NCBI RefSeq assembly: GCF_002018875.1
Contig: NZ_MVOL01000004.1
Location: 310,001-374,000, forward strand
DNA from: Pseudomonas sp. MF4836
Lineage (GTDB): Bacteria > Pseudomonadota > Gammaproteobacteria > Pseudomonadales > Pseudomonadaceae
Length of the DNA stretch: 64,000 nucleotides
Direction: 5' to 3'
The notes beneath the pieces were generated by a model. That model did not search any database, had not been told where the DNA came from, and worked only from the letters and a program-made list of their open reading frames with translations. A program made the translations under genes and the position numbers. Of this stretch, positions 9,525 to 20,712 are shown piece after piece. The first letter of the stretch is position 1; the number at the start of each line of letters is the position of its first letter.

Positions 9525-10388
9525 TTACTCAATATTCTGTACTTGTTCGCGCATCTGCTCGATCAACACTTTGAGGTTGACCGCAGCCTGGGTGCTGCGC
9601 GGGTCGAAGGCCTTGGAGCCCAGTGTGTTGGCTTCGCGGTTGAGCTCCTGCATCAGGAAGTCCAGGCGCCGACCGGCGGCGCCACCGGACTTCAGCACGC
9701 GGCGTACTTCGATGATGTGGGTGCTCAGGCGGTCCAGTTCTTCAGCGACGTCGCTCTTTTGCGCAAGCATCACCATTTCCTGCTCCAGGCGCGTCGGGTC
9801 GAGCTCGGCCTGCATGTCGGCGAAGCGGTCGAGGACCTTCTGGCGCTGGGTCGCGAGCATTTGCGGCACCAGTTCGCGCAGTGTCACCACGTCTTCCTCG
9901 ATCGAGGTCAGGCGCTCGTTGATCAGGCGGGCAAGCTCCGAGCCTTCGCGTTCGCGGCCGCCCTTGAGTTCCTTGAGGCCCTGCTTGAACAATTCCAGGG
10001 CCTCGGAATTCAGTGCCTGTGGATCGGTTGCGTCAGCCACCAGCACGCCGGGCCAGGCCAGGACTTCCAGGGGGTTGAGCGGGGCAGGCTGCTTGATCAG
10101 GCTTGCCACCGATTCGGCTGCGGCCACCAGTTGCGCGGCCCGTTCGCGATCCACTTGCAGGGGTTTGCCGGTGGTTTCTTCGGTAAAGCGCAGGGTGCAT
10201 TCAAGCTTGCCGCGGGACAAACCCTGGCGCAGCGCTTCACGAACCGCGCCTTCGAGGTCGCGAAAGGACTCCGGCAGGCGCAGGTGCGGTTCCAGGTAGC
10301 GGCTGTTGACCGAGCGCAGTTCCCAGCTCAGGGTGCCCTGAGTGCCGGCCCGTTCGACCCGGGCGAAGGCGGTCATGCTGTGCACCAT
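9525..10388 (-). CDS. yicC: YicC family endoribonuclease
   Basis: 287-residue member of the YicC/YloC family (MVHSMTAFARVE, ELRSVNSRYLEPHLRLPE, and the C-terminal SGGAAGRRLDFLMQELNREANTLGSKA block). E. coli YicC has been linked to RNA degradation; the precise role here is inferred from family. It heads the yicC-gmk unit and is divergent from rph across a 272-bp spacer. Confidence 0.92.
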   Translation of the reverse strand: MVHSMTAFARVERAGTQGTLSWELRSVNSRYLEPHLRLPESFRDLEGAVREALRQGLSRGKLECTLRFTEETTGKPLQVDRERAAQLVAAAESVASLIKQPAPLNPLEVLAWPGVLVADATDPQALNSEALELFKQGLKELKGGREREGSELARLINERLTSIEEDVVTLRELVPQMLATQRQKVLDRFADMQAELDPTRLEQEMVMLAQKSDVAEELDRLSTHIIEVRRVLKSGGAAGRRLDFLMQELNREANTLGSKAFDPRSTQAAVNLKVLIEQMREQVQNIE

Positions 10389-10617
10389 GGAGGTACCTCC
10401 GATTCAGGTCTGGCACCAACCGCAATAGGGTTGGGCGGGCCCGATAGATATGAATTAAAGCCGACAGGCTGCGAAGGCGCAGGATTGTAGCGCAGTGCGG
10501 CGAAAGCCCCCAACCGTGGCGGTGACAAAGGGTTGCGGCGGGGCGCTGGAGCCTTCGTGCAGAGCCTTTGGTCCGCCTCTGGATTTTTTAGAACTGCCCA
10601 GGCGCGGCCGCGGGCTC

Positions 10618-10623
10618 TATAAT
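10618..10623 (+). promoter_or_regulatory. Consensus -10 element upstream of rph
   Basis: A perfect TATAAT lies 37 bp before the rph ATG in the yicC-rph divergent spacer. A -35 hexamer at standard spacing is poor (TGCCCA), so the call rests on the -10 and its position. Confidence 0.5.
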
Positions 10624-10660
10624 GTTCGGCAGTTTTCCGTCCCCGTACAGGTGTTCCCCT

Positions 10661-11383
10661 ATGAAACGTCCAAGTGGTCGCGCTGCCGATCAGCTCCGCT
10701 CGATCCGCATCACCCGCAACTACACCAAACACGCCGAGGGATCTGTACTGGTCGAGTTCGGTGATACCAAGGTTATCTGCACGGTCAGCGTCGAGAACGG
10801 CGTGCCGCGCTTCCTCAAGGGCCAGGGCCAGGGTTGGTTGACCGCCGAGTACGGCATGTTGCCGCGTGCTACCGGCGAGCGTAACCAGCGTGAAGCCAGC
10901 CGTGGCAAGCAGGGCGGCCGCACCCTGGAAATCCAGCGCCTGATCGGCCGCTCCCTGCGCGCCGCGCTGGACATGTCCAAGCTGGGTGACGTGACCCTGT
11001 ACGTCGACTGCGACGTGATCCAGGCTGACGGCGGCACCCGTACCGCGTCGATCACCGGCGCCATGGTGGCCTTGGTCGATGCGCTGAAAGTGATCAAGAA
11101 GCGTGGCGGCCTCAAAGGCGGCGACCCGCTCAAGCAAATGATCGCTGCGGTGTCGGTGGGCATGTATCAGGGCGAGCCTGTGCTGGACCTGGACTACCTG
11201 GAAGACTCGGCTGCCGAGACTGACCTCAACGTGGTGATGACCAGCACCGGTGGTTTCATTGAAGTCCAGGGCACTGCCGAAGGCGCACCGTTCCAGCCTG
11301 AAGACCTGAATGCAATGCTGGAGCTGGCGAAGAAAGGCATGAGCGAGATTTTTGAACTGCAGCAGGCGGCCCTGGCCGACTGA
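10661..11383 (+). CDS. rph: Ribonuclease PH
   Basis: 240-residue phosphorolytic 3'-5' exoribonuclease that trims tRNA 3' ends. Recognised by [20 protein letters not shown], the [14 protein letters not shown] motif, [15 protein letters not shown] and [12 protein letters not shown]. The ATG at 10661 is chosen over the in-frame upstream ATG because it is the family start. Full length, with no sign of the frameshift known in E. coli K-12 rph. Confidence 0.96.
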   Translation: MKRPSGRAADQLRSIRITRNYTKHAEGSVLVEFGDTKVICTVSVENGVPRFLKGQGQGWLTAEYGMLPRATGERNQREASRGKQGGRTLEIQRLIGRSLRAALDMSKLGDVTLYVDCDVIQADGGTRTASITGAMVALVDALKVIKKRGGLKGGDPLKQMIAAVSVGMYQGEPVLDLDYLEDSAAETDLNVVMTSTGGFIEVQGTAEGAPFQPEDLNAMLELAKKGMSEIFELQQAALAD

Positions 11384-11416
11384 TTGCGCTACGGACGACC
11401 CGCCAAGGAGAACGCC

Positions 11417-11785
11417 ATGAGTGACGACCAGCTTCCGCTGCCTACGCCGAGCCATGAGGTTCGGCAGTGGGCAATGTTTTGTCATCTGTCTGCCTTGCTG
11501 GGGATCTGGGTGCCGTTCGGTACCCTGATCGGTCCGTTGATTCTGTGGCAGATCAAGCGCGAATCCGACCCGTTCATCGACGCTCAGGGCAAGGAGGCGC
11601 TGAATTTCCAGATCACCGTCGCCATTGCCTCGGCTATCTGCTTCCTGTTGATGCTGGTAATCATCGGCTTCTTCTTGTTCGGGTTGCTGGCGATCGGCGC
11701 CTTGGTGCTGACGATCATTGGCGGGGTCAAGGCGGGGGAAGGGGTACCGTATCGCTATCCGTTCACCTGGCGCTTGATCAAGTAA
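11417..11785 (+). CDS. DUF4870 family small membrane protein
   Basis: 122-residue protein with a hydrophilic N-terminus (MSDDQLPLPTPSHEVRQWAM) and hydrophobic helices at about 20-45 and 63-105, including the family pattern HLSALLGIWVPFGTLIGPLILW and DPFIDAQGKEALNFQ. Function unknown. AAGGAG lies about 7 bases before the ATG, and the gene is 33 bp after rph, so co-transcription is likely. Confidence 0.8.
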   Translation: MSDDQLPLPTPSHEVRQWAMFCHLSALLGIWVPFGTLIGPLILWQIKRESDPFIDAQGKEALNFQITVAIASAICFLLMLVIIGFFLFGLLAIGALVLTIIGGVKAGEGVPYRYPFTWRLIK

Positions 11786-11798
11786 AACCGCCGCGCAC

Positions 11799-11828
11799 AA
11801 AAAAGCCGACACTGATGTCGGCTTTTTT
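11799..11828. terminator. Bidirectional terminator between the DUF4870 gene and crc
   Basis: AAAAAAGCCGAC and GTCGGCTTTTTT form a 12-bp perfect stem with an ACTGAT loop, flanked by A and T tracts, between two convergent genes. Confidence 0.92.
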
Positions 11829-11846
11829 GTGGCTGCGAAACGACGC

Positions 11847-12626
11847 TTAGATAGTCAGCGTCCAGTCGTAGTCCACGATCAGCGGTGCGTGCTGCGAGAA
11901 GCGTGGCTGACGCGGCAGGCGTGCGCTGCGCACGAAGCGACGCAGGCCCGGGGTCAGCAGTTGATAGTCGAAACGCCAACCCAGGTTGAGCATCTCGGCC
12001 TGTTCGTTGTCCGGCCACCAGCTGTACTGATCGCCTTCACGGCTGACTTCGCGCAAGGCGTCGACATAACCCATGGTGCCGACAATCTCGTCCATCCAGG
12101 CACGCTCAGGCGCCAGGAAGCCCGGGGATTGCTGGCTGTCACGCCAGTTCTTGATATCCAGCTTCTGTTGCGCAACGTAGAGCGAGCCACAATAGATGTA
12201 CTCGCGACGTTTGCGCCGCTGTTTATCCAGATAACGGGCGAAGTCGTCCATTAGCTTGAACTTCTGGTTCAAGTCTTCATCGCCGTTCTGCCCCGAAGGA
12301 AGCAGCAAGGTCGCGATGCTGACCTTATCGAAATCGGCTTGCAGGTAGCGCCCGTAGCGATCGGCTGTCTCGAAGCCGAGGCCGCTGATGACCGCCTTAG
12401 GTTGCAACCGCGAATACAAAGCCACGCCACCTTGGGCGGGGACTTCAGCATCGCAGGCATAAAGGAAGTAGCCATCCAGTTGGAAGGCTGGGTCGTCCAG
12501 TTCAAAGGCGGAGGCGCGGGTGTCCTGCAGGCAGATGACGTCGGCATTCTGGGCCTGCAGCCAACTGAGCAAACCACGCTCGACTGCAGCCTGAATACCA
12601 TTGACGTTCACACTGATGATCCGCAT
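11847..12626 (-). CDS. crc: Catabolite repression control protein Crc
   Basis: 259 residues of the endonuclease/exonuclease/phosphatase fold (MRIISVNVNGIQAAVERG, VICLQDTRASAFELDD, QHAPLIVDYDW). In Pseudomonas Crc acts with Hfq to repress translation of catabolic mRNAs rather than as an AP endonuclease, consistent with a degenerate active site here (LQDTRAS where nucleases usually have LQE). The start at 12626 gives the length of P. aeruginosa Crc. Confidence 0.95.
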   Translation of the reverse strand: MRIISVNVNGIQAAVERGLLSWLQAQNADVICLQDTRASAFELDDPAFQLDGYFLYACDAEVPAQGGVALYSRLQPKAVISGLGFETADRYGRYLQADFDKVSIATLLLPSGQNGDEDLNQKFKLMDDFARYLDKQRRKRREYIYCGSLYVAQQKLDIKNWRDSQQSPGFLAPERAWMDEIVGTMGYVDALREVSREGDQYSWWPDNEQAEMLNLGWRFDYQLLTPGLRRFVRSARLPRQPRFSQHAPLIVDYDWTLTI

Positions 12627-12708
12627 AAATGGCCCCAAAAATCACGTGCGTGTATGATACCCGAGGTCTACCTAATTAGCTAAATCCGTGGTATCTGGGG
12701 CTTTTTTC

Positions 12709-13353
12709 ATGCAAGCGTATCAGCGCGATTTCATTCGTTTTGCCATCGATCGCGGGGTTTTGCGCTTCGGTGAGTTCACCCTGAAGTCCGGGCGCACCAG
12801 TCCTTACTTCTTCAATGCAGGGCTGTTCAACTCGGGTTCCGCCCTGGCGCAGCTGGGTCGTTTTTATGCGGCCGCCATCGTTGAAAGCGGTATTTCCTTC
12901 GACGTGCTGTTCGGTCCGGCGTACAAGGGCATTCCCCTGGCCGCCGCCACAGCCGTGGCCCTGGCTGAACATCATGGGCAGGATCTGCCCTGGTGCTTCA
13001 ACCGCAAGGAGGCCAAGGCCCACGGTGAAGGCGGCAGCCTGGTGGGCGCGCCGCTCAAGGGCGATGTGCTGATCATCGACGACGTGATCACCGCCGGTAC
13101 GGCGATTCGCGAAGTGATGCAGATCATTGCGTCCCAGGAAGGTGCCAAGGCCGCTGGCGTGCTGATCGCGCTCAATCGCCAGGAGCGCGGCAACGGTGAA
13201 TTGTCGGCCATCCAGGAAGTGGAGCGTGACTTCGGGATTCCGGTGGTCAGCATCGTGTCGCTGAACCAGGTGTTGCAGTTCCTGGAAGATGATCCGCAGC
13301 TCAAGCAGCATTTACCAGCGGTCAAGGCGTATCGCGAGCAGTTCGGCGTCTGA
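12709..13353 (+). CDS. pyrE: Orotate phosphoribosyltransferase
   Basis: 214-residue enzyme of UMP synthesis (orotate + PRPP to OMP). Visible motifs are [16 protein letters not shown] near the start, the PRPP-binding [16 protein letters not shown] (about 122-137), and [18 protein letters not shown]. The ATG at 12709 gives the family N-terminus ([13 protein letters not shown]). It is divergent from crc. Confidence 0.96.
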   Translation: MQAYQRDFIRFAIDRGVLRFGEFTLKSGRTSPYFFNAGLFNSGSALAQLGRFYAAAIVESGISFDVLFGPAYKGIPLAAATAVALAEHHGQDLPWCFNRKEAKAHGEGGSLVGAPLKGDVLIIDDVITAGTAIREVMQIIASQEGAKAAGVLIALNRQERGNGELSAIQEVERDFGIPVVSIVSLNQVLQFLEDDPQLKQHLPAVKAYREQFGV

Positions 13354-13401
13354 TTCGCGACTGCTAGGCCGTACGGCGGGAGCCAGCGCCCTCGCTACAA
13401 T

Positions 13402-13440
13402 AAAAAAGCCCCGCTCAACCAGGTTGAGCGGGGCTTTTTT
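13402..13440. terminator. Bidirectional terminator between pyrE and argB
   Basis: AAAAAAGCCCCGCTCAACC and GGTTGAGCGGGGCTTTTTT form a near-perfect 19-bp stem with A and T tracts on either side, between the convergent genes pyrE and argB. Confidence 0.95.
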
Positions 13441-13447
13441 TCAGCGC

Positions 13448-14353
<906 letters not shown>

Positions 14354-14377
14354 TCAGGGCTCCGGTGTTTCAGAAAA

Positions 14378-15775
14378 TCAGAACGGTAGTTGGAGATCGG
14401 GTGCAACACGTTTCAATTGGACGTGGAACACATCCTTGATGCGCTGCAGCTCGGCTTCGTTGTCGGCCTCGAAACGCAGCACCAGCACCGGCGTGGTGTT
14501 GGAGGCGCGGACCAGGCCCCAGCCTTTGGCGTAATCGACTCGCACCCCGTCAATGGTGGTCAGGTTGGCGCCTTCGCCCCACTGCGCGTCGTGCAGAGCA
14601 TCAATGATGCTGAATTTGCTCTCTTCGGTCACATGGATATTGATTTCCGGCGTCGAAATATCGTTCGGGAAGGTCGCGAACAGCTCTTCGGCGCTGGATG
14701 GCTCCTTGCTGAGGATCTCCAGCAGGCGCGCGGCACTGTAAATCCCGTCGTCAAAACCGAACCAGCGCTCCTTGAAGAAGATATGCCCGCTCATTTCGCC
14801 GGCCAACAGGGCGCCGGTTTGTTTCATCTTCTTTTTGATCAACGAGTGGCCGGTCTTCCACATTAGCGGCTTGCCGCCGTATTCCTTGATCAGCGGGGTC
14901 AGGCGGCGGGTGCATTTGACGTCGAAGATGATTTCCGCGCCCGGGTTGCGCGCCACTACATCCTTGGCGAACAGCATCAGCAGGCGGTCCGGGAAGACGA
15001 TGCTACCGGTGTTGGTCACCACGCCGACGCGGTCGCCGTCGCCGTCGAAGGCCAGGCCCAGGTCGGCTTTGGTTTCCTTGACCTTGGCGATCAGGTCCAC
15101 CAGGTTTTCAGGCTTGCCCGGGTCCGGGTGGTGATTGGGGAAGTTGCCGTCGACCTCGCAGAACAGCGGGATGACTTCGCAGTTCAGGGCTTCGATCAAC
15201 TGCGGGGCAATGACCCCGGCCGCGCCGTTGCCGCAATCGACCACCACTTTCAGGCGGCGGGCCAGTTTCACATCGCGGGTAATCTCGTCGCTGTAGCGCT
15301 CAAGGATCTGCACCCGGGTGATGCTGCCCTTGCCGCTGCTCAGGTTGTTGTCCTTCAGGCGTTGGTGCAGGGCCTGGATCTGTTCATTGGCCAGGGTGTC
15401 GCCGGCAATGACGATTTTGAAGCCGTTGTAGTTCGACGGGTTGTGGCTGCCGGTGAGCATGACCCCGGACTTGCCGGCCAGTACGTTGGCGGCGTAGTAC
15501 AGCGCCGGAGTGGGCACCAGGCCGACGTCGCTGACGTGGCAGCCGCTGTCCGCCAGGCCTTTGATCAGTTGCTCCACCAGCTCCGGACCGGAGAGACGGC
15601 CGTCGCGGCCAACGGAAACGTCAGGTTCACCCTGAGCCAGGCTCTGGGCGCCAATGGCGCGGCCGAGCCAGTAAGCGGTTTCAGCGTTCAAAAACTCCGG
15701 GACGGTGCCGCGAATGTCGTAGGCGCGAAAGATGCTATCGGGAAAGCTCGGTGCGACTGGGGCCGGGTTGCTCAT
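14378..15775 (-). CDS. algC: Phosphomannomutase/phosphoglucomutase AlgC
   Basis: 465-residue alpha-D-phosphohexomutase providing mannose-1-P and glucose-1-P for alginate, LPS core and rhamnolipid. The catalytic serine lies in GVMLTGSHNPSNYNGFK (about 102-118), the metal site in DGDGDRVGVV (about 240), the sugar-binding loop in GEMSGHIFFKE (about 325) and the phosphate-binding segment in VRASNTTPVLVLRFE. Same strand as dut and coaBC upstream, as in P. aeruginosa. Confidence 0.95.
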   Translation of the reverse strand: MSNPAPVAPSFPDSIFRAYDIRGTVPEFLNAETAYWLGRAIGAQSLAQGEPDVSVGRDGRLSGPELVEQLIKGLADSGCHVSDVGLVPTPALYYAANVLAGKSGVMLTGSHNPSNYNGFKIVIAGDTLANEQIQALHQRLKDNNLSSGKGSITRVQILERYSDEITRDVKLARRLKVVVDCGNGAAGVIAPQLIEALNCEVIPLFCEVDGNFPNHHPDPGKPENLVDLIAKVKETKADLGLAFDGDGDRVGVVTNTGSIVFPDRLLMLFAKDVVARNPGAEIIFDVKCTRRLTPLIKEYGGKPLMWKTGHSLIKKKMKQTGALLAGEMSGHIFFKERWFGFDDGIYSAARLLEILSKEPSSAEELFATFPNDISTPEINIHVTEESKFSIIDALHDAQWGEGANLTTIDGVRVDYAKGWGLVRASNTTPVLVLRFEADNEAELQRIKDVFHVQLKRVAPDLQLPF

Positions 15776-16036
15776 CGGGGTTGCTCCATTTCAAAAGGGG
15801 GCGGGACAGGCCGGGCCAGGGTGGGCCGGCAGGCTCAAACTGAAGGGTATGACGGCGTTTTTGCCATTGGGTTCATGGTGCAAAAATGCCATCGTCGGCG
15901 ATTCAGCCTGCTTTTGAGGGTCTAATGCCTTGATTTGGGGAGGGAAACCCACGAAGGCGCTTTGCCCGATTTTCGTCCTGAAATACAAAACCCGGAACTC
16001 TGACCGGGTTTGGCGCCCAGCCAGGTTCCGCGTCGA

Positions 16037-16492
16037 TCAGTGGCTGCCGGAATGCCCGAAACCGCCTGCGCCGCGCTGGCTTTCGTCGAAGGCCTCGACC
16101 ACTTCGAAGTGCGCCTGGACCACCGGCACCAGTACCAGTTGGGCGATGCGCTCGCCGACCGCGATGTTGAAGGCGGTCTGGCCACGGTTCCAGCAGGACA
16201 CCATCAGTTCGCCCTGGTAGTCCGAGTCGATCAGGCCCACCAGGTTGCCCAGGACGATGCCGTGTTTATGGCCCAGGCCGGAGCGCGGCAGGATCAGCGC
16301 CGCCAGGCCCGGGTCGCCGATGTAGACCGACAGGCCGGTGGGGATCAGCAGGGTCTGGCCCGGCTCCAGCACGGTGTCTTGCTTGAGCATGGCGCGCAGG
16401 TCGAGACCGGCGGAGCCCGGGGTGGCGTACTGTGGCATCGGGAATTCGTTGCCGATGCGTGGGTCGAGGATCTTGGCTTGTAGAGCGTGCAT
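16037..16492 (-). CDS. dut: dUTP diphosphatase
   Basis: 151-residue trimeric dUTPase converting dUTP to dUMP, preventing uracil incorporation. All five motifs are recognisable: [47 protein letters not shown] and the glycine-rich C-terminal arm ([12 protein letters not shown]). It starts 5 bp after the coaBC stop, so the two are co-transcribed. The 261-bp spacer to algC contains no further gene that I can support. Confidence 0.96.
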   Translation of the reverse strand: MHALQAKILDPRIGNEFPMPQYATPGSAGLDLRAMLKQDTVLEPGQTLLIPTGLSVYIGDPGLAALILPRSGLGHKHGIVLGNLVGLIDSDYQGELMVSCWNRGQTAFNIAVGERIAQLVLVPVVQAHFEVVEAFDESQRGAGGFGHSGSH

Positions 16493-16497
16493 GCGAG

Positions 16498-17706
16498 TTA
16501 AACCTGGTTCAGCCGTTCGGCGATAAAAGAGATCAGTTGGCGGGCGATCTTGCCCTTGCTGGTCTGGGCGAAGAGAGTTGCGTGCAACTCCCGGTCAATC
16601 ACGCTGCAGGCGTTTTCCTCGCTGTTGAAGCCAATGCTCGGGTTGGCCACGTCGTTGGCGACGATCAGGTCGAGGTTCTTGTCTTTCAATTTGCGTGCAG
16701 CGTAGTCGAGCAAGTGTTCGGTCTCGGCGGCGAAGCCGACACTGAAAGGGCGATCGGGACGGGTGGCGATGGTGGCCAGGATGTCCGGGTTACGCACCAT
16801 CTGCAGCAGCAGGCCGTCACCTTTCGTAGGGTCTTTCTTTAATTTTTGTGGGGCAACGACTTCCGGGCGGTAGTCCGCCACCGCCGCCGAGGCGATAAAC
16901 AGGTCGCAGGGGATGGCGGCCTCGCAGGCGGCGAGCATGTCGCGGGCGCTGACGACATCGATCCGGGTCACCCGATCCGGGGTCGGCAGGTGCACCGGGC
17001 CGGTGATCAGGGTCACTCGGGCGCCGGCTTCAACTGCGGCTTCGGCCAGGGCAAAGCCCATTTTGCCGGAGCTGTGGTTGGTGATGTAGCGCACCGGGTC
17101 GATGTTTTCCTGGGTCGGGCCGGCGGTAATCAGTACGTGTTTGCCGGTCAGTGCCTGATGCTGGAAGCAATCGGCGGCGCACAGTACCAGGTCGTTGGCT
17201 TCGAGCATGCGGCCCATGCCGACGTCGCCGCAGGCCTGGCTGCCCGAGGCCGGCCCGAACACCTGGAGGCCGCGGCTTTGCAGCAATTGGGTGTTGGCCT
17301 GGGTGGCCGGATCGCGCCACATGGCCTGGTTCATGGCCGGGGCGATGGCGACGGTGGCGTCCGTGGCCAGGACCAGGGTGGTCAGCAGGTCATCGGCGAT
17401 GCCTTGGGCCAGGCGCGCGATCAGGTCGGCGGTGGCGGGGGCGATCAGCACCAGGTCGGCCCATTTGGCCAGCTCGATATGGCCCATGGCAGCCTCGGCT
17501 GCGGGATCGAGCAGGTCCAGGTGGACCGGGTGCCCGGAGAGGGCCTGCATGGTCAGCGGTGTGATGAATTCACTGCCGCCACGGGTCATGACCACACGCA
17601 CTTCGGCGCCCTGGTCGAGGAGTCGGCGAACCAGCTCGGCGCTCTTATAGGCGGCAATGCCGCCGCCGACGCCGAGGACGATGCGTTTCCGATACAGCCG
17701 CTGCAT
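16498..17706 (-). CDS. coaBC: Bifunctional phosphopantothenoylcysteine decarboxylase / phosphopantothenate-cysteine ligase
   Basis: 402-residue CoA biosynthesis enzyme. The N-terminal flavoprotein CoaC domain has [18 protein letters not shown] and APAMNQAMW, and the C-terminal CoaB domain has [24 protein letters not shown] and VAFADYRP-like VADYRPEVV followed by KLKKDP. The ATG at 17706 ([12 protein letters not shown]) is the family start. It is divergent from radC. Confidence 0.95.
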   Translation of the reverse strand: MQRLYRKRIVLGVGGGIAAYKSAELVRRLLDQGAEVRVVMTRGGSEFITPLTMQALSGHPVHLDLLDPAAEAAMGHIELAKWADLVLIAPATADLIARLAQGIADDLLTTLVLATDATVAIAPAMNQAMWRDPATQANTQLLQSRGLQVFGPASGSQACGDVGMGRMLEANDLVLCAADCFQHQALTGKHVLITAGPTQENIDPVRYITNHSSGKMGFALAEAAVEAGARVTLITGPVHLPTPDRVTRIDVVSARDMLAACEAAIPCDLFIASAAVADYRPEVVAPQKLKKDPTKGDGLLLQMVRNPDILATIATRPDRPFSVGFAAETEHLLDYAARKLKDKNLDLIVANDVANPSIGFNSEENACSVIDRELHATLFAQTSKGKIARQLISFIAERLNQV

Positions 17707-17837
17707 AGGCCTGCCTTTGAGTTCAATGATTGCTGCTTGTAACGCCCCCTCCCCAGGGGAAATCACAGGCAAAAAGATGGGCTAAGATACCACAGCGACC
17801 GCTATGGAACAGCGGCGCCCACACACATGGAGGTGCT

Positions 17838-18512
17838 ATGAGCATTCGCGACTGGCCCGCGGCGGAGCGCCCGCGGGAGAAGCTTCTGGAGCAGGGTGCG
17901 GCGAGCCTTTCCGACGCCGAATTGCTGGCAATTTTCTTGCGTACCGGGGTTGCCGGAAAGAGCGCAGTGGACCTGGCGCGTCACCTTTTGCATCAGTTCG
18001 GCAGCCTGCGTCGCCTGCTGGAGGCGGACCAGTTGACCTTCAGCCGCCAACTCGGCCTGGGCCCGGCAAAATTCGCCCAGTTGCAGGCCGTGGTGGAAAT
18101 GGCTCGTCGGCATCTGGCCGAAAAACTGCGTCGCGACTCGGTGCTGGAAAACCCGCTGGTGGTCCGCGACTACCTCAAGTCAATGCTGCGCCATGAGCCC
18201 CATGAGGTGTTCGGCTGCCTGTTTCTGGACACCAAGCACCGGGTGCTGGCGTTCGAGGCGCTGTTCCAGGGTTCGATTGACAGCACCAGCGTCTACCCGC
18301 GGCAGGTGGTCAAGCGTGCCCTGGCACACAACGCCGCCGCCGTGATCCTGTGCCACAACCACCCTTCGGGCATCTCCGAGCCCAGTCATGCCGATCGCGT
18401 GGTGACACGTCGGCTGAAAGAGGCCCTGGATCTGGTGGATGTGCGGGTGCTCGATCACTTCATCATCGGTGAAGGCGATCCACTGTCGATGGCGGAATAC
18501 GGTTGGGTCTAG
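17838..18512 (+). CDS. radC: RadC/YeeS family JAB-domain protein
   Basis: 224 residues: a helix-hairpin-helix-like N-terminus ([34 protein letters not shown]) and a C-terminal JAB/MPN metal domain with [14 protein letters not shown]. Named for DNA repair, but a direct repair role is not established. GGAGGT precedes the ATG by 4 bases. It is divergent from coaBC. Confidence 0.92.
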   Translation: MSIRDWPAAERPREKLLEQGAASLSDAELLAIFLRTGVAGKSAVDLARHLLHQFGSLRRLLEADQLTFSRQLGLGPAKFAQLQAVVEMARRHLAEKLRRDSVLENPLVVRDYLKSMLRHEPHEVFGCLFLDTKHRVLAFEALFQGSIDSTSVYPRQVVKRALAHNAAAVILCHNHPSGISEPSHADRVVTRRLKEALDLVDVRVLDHFIIGEGDPLSMAEYGWV

Positions 18513-18540
18513 GTGAGGGCAGCGGCAAGTGTTGAACGGC

Positions 18541-18570
18541 AGGTTCTGGGCACCGGGGCGCCCAGAACCT
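18541..18570. terminator. Inverted repeat between radC and the peptide-binding gene
   Basis: AGGTTCTGGGC and GCCCAGAACCT form a perfect 11-bp stem with an ACCGGGGC loop between convergent genes. No T tract follows, so terminator function is probable rather than certain. Confidence 0.6.
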
Positions 18571-18579
18571 GTGGCGGGG

Positions 18580-20166
18580 TTATTTGCCGACGCTGACTTT
18601 GGAGAAGTCCTGGCGGCCGAAGGGGCTGACCTGATAGCCCTGGACTTCCTTGCGGGTCAGGGCGAAGGCGGTGGGGTGCGCCAGGGGCAGCCACAGGGCC
18701 TGTTGCTGGATCTGCGCCTGGGCCTGCTGATAGAGCTTGCTGCGCACGCCTTGCTCGCTGGTGGTCTTGCCGGCGGTGATCAGCTTATCCAGGCCCTGGT
18801 CGCAGTAGCGGGCGAAGTTGGTGCCGGACTTGACCGCAGCGCAGGTGAACTGCGGGGTGAGGAAATTATCCGGGTCGCCGTTGTCGCCGGCCCAGCCCAT
18901 GAACAGCAGGTCATGCTCGCCGGCCTTGGCACGGCGGATCAGTTCGCCCCATTCGATCACGCGGATCTCGGCCTTGATCCCGATTTTCTCCAGGTCAGCC
19001 TGGAGCAGTTGTGCGCCGAGGCTGGGGTTGGGGTTGAGCAGGCTGCCGGATGGGCGAGTCCAGATGGTGGTCTGGAAGCCGTCTTTCAGGCCGGCCTTGG
19101 CCAGCAGTTGGCGGGCTTTTTCAGGGTCGTGGGCATAGCCCGGCAAGTCCTTGGCATAGCTCCAGGTGTTCGGCGGGAACGGGCCGTTGGCAGCTTCGGC
19201 GGTGTCTTCGAAGACCGCTTTGAGGTAGCTGGCCTTGTCGAAGGCCAGGTTGATTGCCTGGCGCACTTCCGGTTTGTCCAGCGGCGGGTGCTGACTGTTG
19301 ATGGCGACAAAAGCGGTCATGAAGGCGGCGGTGCGTTCGACTTTCAGCGCCGGGTCCTGGCTCGCGGCATTGATGTCCAGGGGCTTGGGCGAGAGGGCGA
19401 TCTGGCATTCATTGCGCCGCAGTTTTTGCAGGCGCACGTTGGCATCCGGGGTGATGGCGAAAATCAGCGGGTCCACGTCCGGCTTGCCGGCGAAGTAGTC
19501 GCGGTTGGCCTTGTAGCGGATCGACGCGTCTTTCTGGAAGCGGCCGAAGATAAACGGCCCAGTGCCGATCGGCTGGTTGTTGAGCTTCTCCGGTGTGCCG
19601 GCCTTGAGCAGTTGCTCGGCGTACTCGGCAGAGTAGATCGAGGCGAAGCCCATGCTCAGCGTGGCGATAAATGTCGAGTCGGCGTGGTCCAGGGTGAAGC
19701 GCACGGTCAGTGGGTCAAGGGCGTCAATTTTCTTGATCAGTGCCGGCAACTGCAGGGATTGGGCGTGGGGGAAGCCGCTTTGCGCAATCTTGTGCCAGGG
19801 ATTGGCCGGGTCGAGCATGCGCTCGAAACTGAACTTCACGTCTTCGGCGGTCAGTTCACGGCTGGGGTTGAAGTAGTCGGTGTGGTGGAACTTGACCTTG
19901 GGGTGCAGCTTGAACACATAGGTCAGGCCGTCGTCGGACACCTCCCAACTGTCTGCCAGGCTCGGCACCACCTTGCCGCTGGCTTCGTCGAAGTCGACCA
20001 GGCGGTTCATCAGCACGTCCGCCGAGGCGTTGGTGGTGGTCAGCGAGTTGTATTGCACCACGTCGAAACCTTCCGGGCTGGCTTCGGTGCAGACGCTCAG
20101 GGCGGCAGCCTGGGCCAGCGGGCTCAGAAACGGTACGAACAACAGCGGTAGGGCGGCGAGACGCAT
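18580..20166 (-). CDS. ABC transporter peptide-binding protein (DppA/OppA family)
   Basis: 528-residue periplasmic solute-binding protein of the SBP_bac_5 family. The signal peptide MRLAALPLLFVPFLSPLAQAAA is followed by SVCTEASPEGFDVVQYN, the dipeptide-binding-protein start, and family landmarks DADWEVSDDGLTY-like DSWEVSDDGLTYVFKLHPKVKFH, IGTGPFIFGRF and FLTPQFTC. No permease or ATPase gene is adjacent, so it is an orphan component that probably works with a dpp system elsewhere. It corresponds by context to P. aeruginosa PA5317. Confidence 0.88.
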   Translation of the reverse strand: MRLAALPLLFVPFLSPLAQAAALSVCTEASPEGFDVVQYNSLTTTNASADVLMNRLVDFDEASGKVVPSLADSWEVSDDGLTYVFKLHPKVKFHHTDYFNPSRELTAEDVKFSFERMLDPANPWHKIAQSGFPHAQSLQLPALIKKIDALDPLTVRFTLDHADSTFIATLSMGFASIYSAEYAEQLLKAGTPEKLNNQPIGTGPFIFGRFQKDASIRYKANRDYFAGKPDVDPLIFAITPDANVRLQKLRRNECQIALSPKPLDINAASQDPALKVERTAAFMTAFVAINSQHPPLDKPEVRQAINLAFDKASYLKAVFEDTAEAANGPFPPNTWSYAKDLPGYAHDPEKARQLLAKAGLKDGFQTTIWTRPSGSLLNPNPSLGAQLLQADLEKIGIKAEIRVIEWGELIRRAKAGEHDLLFMGWAGDNGDPDNFLTPQFTCAAVKSGTNFARYCDQGLDKLITAGKTTSEQGVRSKLYQQAQAQIQQQALWLPLAHPTAFALTRKEVQGYQVSPFGRQDFSKVSVGK

Positions 20167-20534
20167 ATTCGGCTTCCTTTGCAGATCGAAGGCCCATCTG
20201 CGAGTGCAGTCTGGAAAAGGCTTACCCTAGTGATCTCGTCGGAAAATGACTATCCCCATTTTCCGTTTATTGACGTGGGTGGAGTGGGCCTTCAAAGGCA
20301 AAAAGGTCGGTTTTTACCCTGGCCGACGGCCAATAATTTGCCATGAATTGACAAATTGACCCGTTCGAAGGGGCCTCGCGGGTGCTGGCGACGGTGAATG
20401 ACGCTGCTTTGGCGGGGGCTTTGCGGGGCAGGAATTTTATTCTGCGACGAGCGGTCGATAACTGCGGTAGCCTTTGCCGCAGGCGCTTGGCGCAAGAAAA
20501 ACGGGACTTTTTGAATTCCCGACCACAGTGACTG

Positions 20535-20563
20535 TTGTTGCTATTGGGTCTTTCTGGTATAAA
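20535..20563 (+). promoter_or_regulatory. Probable sigma-70 promoter of rpmB-rpmG
   Basis: TTGTTG (20535-20540) and TATAAA (20558-20563) are separated by 17 bp, about 150 bp before rpmB. The surrounding 546-bp gap (20167-20712) between the divergent peptide-binding gene and rpmB holds no gene I can support. The long leader after the promoter could carry translational control, but no known structure is recognised. Confidence 0.55.
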
Positions 20564-20712
20564 GCAGCGCTCTTTTCTAGGGGCCCGGTTCCTTCGTTTG
20601 TAGGTGTAGCCGGTAAGACCCCTAAAGAAACGCGGCGCCTGGCGCCAAATGACTGAGAGATTAAGCGGCCAACCCATGCCGGGTTGGGCATGTGGTTTTA
20701 GAGGGCTGAGGC